A stretch of DNA of 64,000 nt from Ampelomyces quisqualis (lineage: Eukaryota > Ascomycota > Dothideomycetes > Pleosporales > Phaeosphaeriaceae): assembly GCA_018398575.1 (NCBI GenBank), contig JAGTXZ010000019.1, positions 1,054,001 through 1,118,000 on the forward strand, read 5' to 3'. Each line of letters starts with the position of its first letter. The first letter of the stretch is position 1. The notes under the pieces were generated by a model. The model searched no databases and had not been told where the DNA came from. It was given only the letters and a program-made list of their open reading frames with translations. Both the position numbers and the translations under genes were made by a program. Positions 58,141 to 64,000 of this stretch are shown one piece after another.

Positions 58141-61017
58141 AGACTTGATAAAACAAACGGTTCTCTGGCTTGTTTATCTAAAATTTTCGGGATAGTGTTC
58201 GGGAAATGTCTTCGCCACGAACTTGCCACCAGTCGTTACTAGACCGTACATGTTTTCTAACATCGTCGTGACACTGGTACTCCACATTGTTTTTACTTAT
58301 AAATTAACGGAGATATGAGTGAGTGTCTGTATATTTAACGAAAATCTGGTTTTGCGGAATAGTGATAGTATATAATGCCTAGTTCGACTCCAAGAATACT
58401 TACAAGCTACCTTAGACTGATGTTCTGGGCTAGGACAATTAGGCACTATTAACGATATATGAATATTGTGTTTTTGTCTGCTATTTCAGCATATGTACAT
58501 GTGGAACTAGTTGTGTGCTTAACTAGAAGTCGTCGCAGCCTCGCAGGAACGTTAGCTTTGCGCAAGATCACGTTACACGGAACAAGGACGAAAGAAACTG
58601 ATATACACGGTTCCCCATTTATACAAAATGCCATGCGAAAAACCCCCGCGTACTATTTTAGTCAAAGCAAATTCTCATTATAAAAATGACATTGCTCCGA
58701 CCCTTCTTTCTCTCACTCTTCCTCTTTGCCCTTCCCTTCCTTCTCTTCCTTTCTGCTTGCCTTATCTTCCTACCTCTATTTCTATCTCTCAATCCCACCA
58801 AGTACGCCAAAGCAATTTTGACAAAGTGAAACAATACCAACGCTTGATGCTCAGCTTTAAGCTTGATGTGCGGGATCTGAGTGTACGAGAAGCGCGAAGA
58901 TACAGCTGCGGCTGCGGTGTGGAACATGGATGTTGTGGAGTTCATAATGTGTGGAATCGAGGAAGACGAGAAAGTTTAAGGAGACGAGTAAGAACAAGAA
59001 AAGGGGAGGGAAAGGGGAATGTGCTGGCATGCATAACGCGTGGTGCTGATGCGAGCACGAGGTGGTAGGCATAGTTGATGACCTGTAAAATAAAATTGAA
59101 GAGCTTACTGTGAGGCTTCTCGACTTTGAAGGCTCTGCTTTACCGCCCCTGGAGCGTGATAGATGTTGCGGTGAAGTCAGAATGGAGAAAGTCGTGGCAC
59201 AGTGTAGGACTTCCCCAGATACCCTTGTTCATTTCAAAGCACCTCTGAACGCCTAATGTCGCGCAACAAATATATGCGATCATCCTCATACCCTGGCAGA
59301 AAAGACTTTGATCGCGCAGTGCGACTTCCTGTGTTCCTAGCTATGTCAACTTCACGCGTGTCAACCATGGTCGCACACATGGTACGCAGACACAGACGTT
59401 AAAATAAACCAATCAATCAATCACACATCGTACGCACCAGCTTCAATTCCGTCAGTACGGCCGCGCCCGCCAGCGCCCACTTCTTCACCTGCCCACCAAT
59501 CGTGCTTTCTCAGCGGCTCTCGCCCCCATCCCACACATATGTGTACCGCATGATCTCTACCATTTGCGCACACCGACTGGCTCTCCTTGTCTATCGACAT
59601 CCCAGTACAATGCCACCGGCGTATATATAGCAGCAACTGTGACGTCGCGCTGCAAGAAGCGATACGGGGGCTGACGAGCGACGAGAAATAAGACTGCGCG
59701 TATGCAGCAAGTCGAGTGGTGCTGATTATGTATAGTCGGAAGGCTCTTGAGGCCGCGCGATAGCAAAGGGCCATTGAATGCACTTCATGCATACACTGAA
59801 AGTTCACAGCGTGTGCATCGCTCGCGTGTGTTCTCCTACCCGACACTTTAGTACGGAGTAGCTGGTTGCAGATCTAGCAATCATCGACTTACACCAACCA
59901 TGTAAATGCCATTCTTCAAGGTATCACAGTCTGCGCAGGTATCTCCACTACCCTCTCATCATATCGCAGGCCCAACATATCCATCAAGTTTCTGCGGCTT
60001 CAGTACAGTCTCCTCTTCCACCGGACCTTGAGTTTCCAATGCCACGTCGCCGCGATCATTGCCAGGAATGCGATGTTCATGTGCATTAGATTCTTGTGAA
60101 ATAAAAGGCTGAGGCAGTTATTCCGCAACGAAAATTGTACTTCGTAGACTGTTCTTTGGGCATTCTCCGGTGTGTCAAACGGTGAACACTGAACCGTGGT
60201 CCGTGGTGAGGGAAACATGTCACTGTAAGGAGGGCACGTCATTTTGTACTCCGTACGGCACAGTTGCTAGTCGATTTCCATTCAAACAATAGTCTGATTC
60301 GACGATCTGGAGGCCTGAAACGCCTGCAGAAGGATAGGATTGTGGGTGGGCGGGTGGCCTGAGGCTACTCCGTATGCAAGGCTTCATTGCGAGGCTGATG
60401 GTCCCTGGAGCGGTTCTTGCTTCAGGAACTGAATTGCAACCGGTGTTCTTACCGATCCTCCCTGAAAGTGTGTTCCCACGGAGAACTCCGTACTATGCGT
60501 GGTGATGCGGCGTGGCAACTTTTGTGCTGGAGTGTCCAGGACGGCCGGCCGCTTGCAGTCTAAGATTAGTTAGAGCCATCTTTGTTAGCGCGAAGAGGCT
60601 CTTTGAATGACGCGCAGTTGTGGAATGACGTCTGGTACAAGTATTGGACGAAACCACAATGTTCCGAGCAGAGAAGCGTATCTCCACTCTCCGAGGTTGA
60701 TTTGCAGACGCAAGTATTGTGTACAATTGAACATGTCAAAAAGTTGTTGGACAGCGCGCCAAGCTCGGTAGCCCGCACGACGCTTACTCGGTAGTTATCA
60801 CCCACCTCATCACGCGCACAACATCCCGCGCCTGTGTACGACGCCAAATCAGGCACCGCTCATATCGCACAATCAACCAGCCGCAGAAAGCCTAGTTCAC
60901 TCGATTGCGCAAATAGCGGTATTAACAGCATACCTCACTTCCCACCGTCTGATCCCAGTCTGAGTATGCAATCGCTGTACATGCCAATTCGAAGACGCCA
61001 GCGATACAAGAATAAAA
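58141..61017. other. Gene-poor stretch of island 2
   Basis: Normal composition, but no gene I can support. A pyrimidine tract at 58697–58795 (CT-rich on the plus strand) looks like a fungal promoter/leader; the plus-strand frame behind it (to 59068) has a cysteine-rich CGCGVEHGCCG segment but no domain. A 141-codon minus-strand frame at 59421–59846 also lacks recognisable features. Several copies of TACTCCGTA occur here (listed separately). The last 200 bp are the presumed promoter of the CUE–Smr gene. Confidence 0.45.
59852..60492. promoter_or_regulatory. Cluster of TACTCCGTA motifs
   Basis: TACGGAGTA occurs at 59852–59860 and TACTCCGTA at 60247–60255 and 60366–60374; AACTCCGTA, one base off, is at 60484–60492. 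A further exact copy is at 62753–62761. The copies lie only in intergenic DNA. They could be protein-binding sites or repeat remnants. Confidence 0.45.
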
Positions 61018-62690
61018 ATGGATGAAGATCTGCGTATCCTAGAGGTCAGTAAGGGGGGGACTCGTGTTGCACAGCTGGCTCACAGCGGGACCTGCAGGAA
61101 GAATTCTGTCCGCCATTGGATCCCGCCCTTGTCTCCGCCATCCTCTCCGACTACCAAGGCCAGCCGGATGCGCTTGGCCAAGCCAGGACAGTGCTCGACA
61201 CCTTCACACATGCGGCCGCCGCGGAGCAGCTCACCGACTTCGACGCCTCCGGCAACAGCAGCGGCTTGGCCAATCAGAGCCCAAGCAAACGCAGCACGGA
61301 AGACGCAGACTCGAATGCTGATACGTGGGCCACGCAGACGACCCTGACAGACCACTCGCATATATCAAACGAGCTCGCTGCGCTGAGTGTAGGCGCGCAG
61401 TCCCGGGATGGCTCCGAGGGCTGTCCAGAGCGCGGATATTGGAGGGGCGCAGAGCAATACACAACGCCGAAGAAGGAAACGGTGCTGGCCGAGACTTTCC
61501 CAAACTTGAGGCCAGATCTCATCGCATATACTCTGCAGAAGGCGCGCAACGACCTCGAAAAGGCCACCGACGAGCTACTAAACCATGCATACTTCGAAGA
61601 CTCAAGAGCAAGCCCCACCGAGGAAGGACTAGTCGCAAAGGGCATCGATGCCTTTTCGGAAGACTACCACGTACCACAGCGCGGCAGGAAAGGCAAGAAC
61701 AAAAAGAGGCAAAAGCTCTCTGTGGGTGCTGTGGGTCAGGTCAGCGCACACGATTCACCCCCGATGTCTCCGAATCACTGGCTCAACATCAGTCACGACG
61801 TTGGCTACATCACCTCGCGCACCCGCTTGTCCCACAAGTCTGTCGCCTCGCTGTACCATGCAAACGGAGCCTCGTTGTCAACTACAATACTCGCAATTGT
61901 GCGAAAGGAGACAGAAGCACACAAGAAGGATGGAGAGCCCGATGCTGCCTTGGTACAAGACGCGATCGGTCTCAACGAAGCCTTTCCAAATATCGATCTG
62001 GAGTACGCACTGGCACTAGTGCGGCTCGCAGACCCTTCAGAAACGAAGGCTCACGACCTTGCAAGGGCGCTGATGGAGCTGCCTGCCAGCGAAACCGGTG
62101 GCAAAGGTGGTATCAAGCTCGACCTCCGGTACGCTCCCGTACAACTGGGTGAGGAGGACGACCAGGTGTCAAAACTTCCCGTCCTCGCGCCGTCTCTGCA
62201 GAATCACGACTCGGGCTCTTTGGCTCGCGCACGCAGTGATGCCTTTCAGCAGGCATCATCCGCCTATCGCAAAGGCAAATCAACACCGCTCATGAGGCAA
62301 GCCGCAGCCTACTACGCTCAAGAAGGGCGCGACTACAATGCCAACCTCAGAGCCATGAGCCAGGTAGAAGCCGATTCGCACGTTGCTTTGCAGTCTGGAA
62401 CCACGTACCTCGATCTTCACGGCGTGACCGTGGCCAATGCAACGCGGATCGCAAAACAACGCACGCAAGCCTGGTGGGACAGCCTAGGTGAGCGGCGGAT
62501 TCGCGAATGGGGTAGCGCTCGAGGTGGCGTGGGCGAGGGCTATAGGATAGTCACTGGCCTTGGACGCCATAGTGAAGGCGGAAGAGGGAAGATCGGGCCT
62601 GCGGTGCTGAAGACGCTCATGAATGATGGATGGAAGGTCGAGGTTGGCACGGGCGAATTACTTGTGACTGGGCTGTCGAGGAGAAAGTGA
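61018..62690 (+). CDS. CUE2: CUE–DUF1771–Smr domain protein, Cue2-like endonuclease of no-go decay
   Basis: Two exons are inferred: 61018–61044 (MDEDLRILE), a 53-nt intron 61045–61097 (GTCAGT…CTGCAG) and 61098–62690, giving 539 residues. A CUE domain is at about 139–177 (LAETFPNLRPDLIAYTLQKA…), with weaker ubiquitin-binding-like helices near 15–27, 253–280 and 295–337. DUF1771 lies at about 390–440 and an Smr domain at 446–538 with LDLHG (447–451) and TGLGRHS…KIGPAV (from 495). In yeast, Cue2 with this architecture cuts mRNA at stalled or collided ribosomes; the CUE parts bind ubiquitin. The DLHG and GxGxHS motifs are intact, so activity is likely. It is the best-supported housekeeping gene of the window. 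Orthology is inferred from domain order only. Confidence 0.85.
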
Positions 62691-63754
62691 GGCCAGTCTA
62701 TGTGTATATGTAAGAGATGTGGAGGAGCGATGTGTGTGTTTCTTGATCTGACTACTCCGTATATTTAGACGAATCGTAGCATATGTTGCGCCACTGACCG
62801 CGCATTTTAGCTTCACACTAGCGCCCCGCTAGGTACCTCCCAACCTTAACCTTCTTTGCACTGTACCTCAAATTCCTCCTGTCTGCTCATCCAGTCCGTA
62901 GTGCGCACAACGAAACGCCAAGCGAATGCCACGTAGCACTTCACACTGCGTGCGTTCCAGTAATGGAGATGTACAGGTAATGATTTAGGTTTCGAAACGA
63001 GACCGCGCGATTGTGGTGCGGAGTGTCATCGCTGGCGTCGCCTGGCGTTTCACAGGGACGAAACGGAAACAGCAGCAACAGCGACATGGATTCTCGGTCA
63101 TGGTGAACGCAATTACGATCTAGACGGTATGATTGCAAACTAAGACGGGCCTGGGGCAAGAGCGCGGCACGATGACGCAGGTTGAGATGTGTTGCTAAAG
63201 CTGTTCACGTCAAGCTTGCAAGAGATCATCGACAGGACGACGAGGAGACTTGCCGTGTGTAAGTGTCACTGCAGTCAAGCATCAGTCCGATCTTAGACGG
63301 GGCAGATACAATCATACCTCGTCGATTCCATTGACGCATCATGTCATTCTCCGCCATCGCGCCATCGCGCGAAGCAGAAACAACCCACAAAACAGAAACA
63401 CGAAACACACCCGATCTCCCAATTCCCAACACGCTTGGTAACAGATGCTTAATTGCCGATACCCAAGCAGTAGCACGATACATGCCTGAGTTTGCACCTC
63501 GACCGCATTCGAGCCGAATCTGCGGATCTGATGGGAGAACGTGTCAACTTTCTGAGACCGGACCGTCAAACTCCCAGGGCCCACTGTTCATCATGGCGAA
63601 GATGTAATATATAGGTTGGAAGTTCCTTGACATAGCAGGACCATATCCTTTGTATATCTTCATCTTCTGTCATATTTCATACCTGCTGGGCAGTCTTTCA
63701 CTTCATTTATTTTCTTACTGCTGGGCAGTTTCTTCTCTTTAAAAGCACAAAAAA
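62691..63754. other. Intergenic region before secreted-protein gene
   Basis: It contains the 3' region of the CUE–Smr gene, a TACTCCGTA copy (62753–62761), overlapping short frames on both strands without domains (62941–63607), an ATATATAG TATA-like box near 63608 and a 12-bp direct repeat CTGCTGGGCAGT (about 63685 and 63719) just upstream of the next start codon. Confidence 0.5.
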
Positions 63755-64000
63755 ATGAGGTTCGATACTTCCCTCATGGTCGCCACTCTGGCTGCTTCGG
63801 TGATTGCGGCGCCAGCTCCATATGCTGGTGTTGCTAGGCGCTATGTTGTATGACTTTCTCGACTCGCCATCACCTATGCTTCTTCAATTTGCTAATCGTT
63901 TCGCGCAGGATACTTCCGTCAACAAGCCCGTCCCCGCAGACGTTGTCGCTTCAGTGCGCCGCATTGTCAAAGAGAAGACCGAGAACAAGCGCCAGCTCGA
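63755..64000 (+). CDS. Small secreted protein, 5' part (runs off the window)
   Basis: Exon 1 (63755–63847) encodes a typical signal peptide, MRFDTSLMVATLAASVIAAP, with likely cleavage after an Ala near residue 18–20. A 61-nt intron (63848–63908, GTATGA…branch GCTAATC…CGCAG) leads to exon 2, DTSVNKPVPADVVASVRRIV followed by a charged segment with Lys-Arg (NKRQL) that could be a Kex2-type processing site. The coding sequence is open at position 64000. The family is not recognised. Secretion is predicted; an effector or propeptide role is only possible. Confidence 0.75.

Noticed and set aside
58628..59068. Cysteine-rich plus-strand frame as an effector gene
   Set aside because: Its first half is the translated pyrimidine tract and no signal peptide is present; the cysteine cluster is short and unsupported.
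59421..59846. 141-codon minus-strand frame as a gene
   Set aside because: No domain, no convincing splice or promoter signals, and biased composition; kept only as a note in the gene-poor stretch.
61325..62152. 275-codon plus-strand open frame
   Set aside because: It overlaps the CUE–Smr gene in another frame, is arginine-rich as expected for a GC-rich shadow, and has no domain.
1..64000. Giant Starship-type element carrying these genes
   Set aside because: I saw no DUF3435 tyrosine-recombinase captain gene or matching ends; the blocks are explained by individual transposons.
55127..64000. tRNA or rRNA genes
   Set aside because: No cloverleaf with A/B-box sequence or rRNA-like segment was recognised by eye in the islands; a covariance-model search would be needed to be certain.

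Overview
The window looks like a chromosome segment of a filamentous ascomycete, most likely a Dothideomycete (Pleosporales-like). The grounds are compartments of very different base composition, short GT–AG introns of about 47–61 nt with CTAAC-type branch sites, pyrimidine-rich leaders, and repeats carrying the mark of repeat-induced point mutation (RIP). Placement below that level is a guess.

About 49 kb is AT-rich, RIP-degraded transposon sequence (1–34,640 and 40,732–55,112). Three near-complete Ty3/gypsy-type LTR retrotransposons can be delimited by paired LTRs and matching 5-bp target-site duplications: 9,028–15,569 (minus strand, ATTAT), 21,492–28,634 (plus strand, TTAAC) and 42,793–50,542 (minus strand, GTAGC). 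The third sits inside a Tad-like LINE (minus strand) that itself has a 14-bp duplication at 40,718–40,731 and 55,113–55,126. Around these lie a Plavaka-like transposase relic (about 4.5–6.6 kb), a pogo/Fot1 transposase relic (17.5–19.25 kb), a hAT transposase relic (30.1–33.7 kb), two 839-bp copies of a non-autonomous TIR element (3,679–4,517 and 16,628–17,466), an 89-bp and a 101-bp tandem repeat, and LTR debris near 34.1–34.4 kb. Every transposon reading frame is full of TAG/TAA codons from CAG, CAA or TGG, and catalytic Asp codons have become Asn.

Two gene islands of normal composition remain. Island 1 (34.65–40.73 kb) holds hAT-like non-autonomous repeat copies, a sugar-transporter pseudogene broken by one of them, and an intact minus-strand gene for a DEDDh-exonuclease-fold protein with zinc-knuckle-like cysteine/histidine clusters (38,798–40,267). 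Island 2 (55.13–64.0 kb) holds a paralogue of that gene (55,503–56,873, minus), a decayed third paralogue (57,812–58,140, minus), a CUE–DUF1771–Smr gene resembling yeast Cue2 (61,018–62,690, plus), and the start of a small secreted-protein gene (63,755 onward).

The main interpretation is that removing the LINE/gypsy nest places the three exonuclease-like genes next to each other, all on the minus strand, with about 0.84 kb between the stop of the second and the start of the first. The window therefore appears to contain a tandem cluster of a little-studied DEDDh/zinc-knuckle family that was split by a nested transposon insertion, while the transposons, but not the genes, were mutated by RIP.
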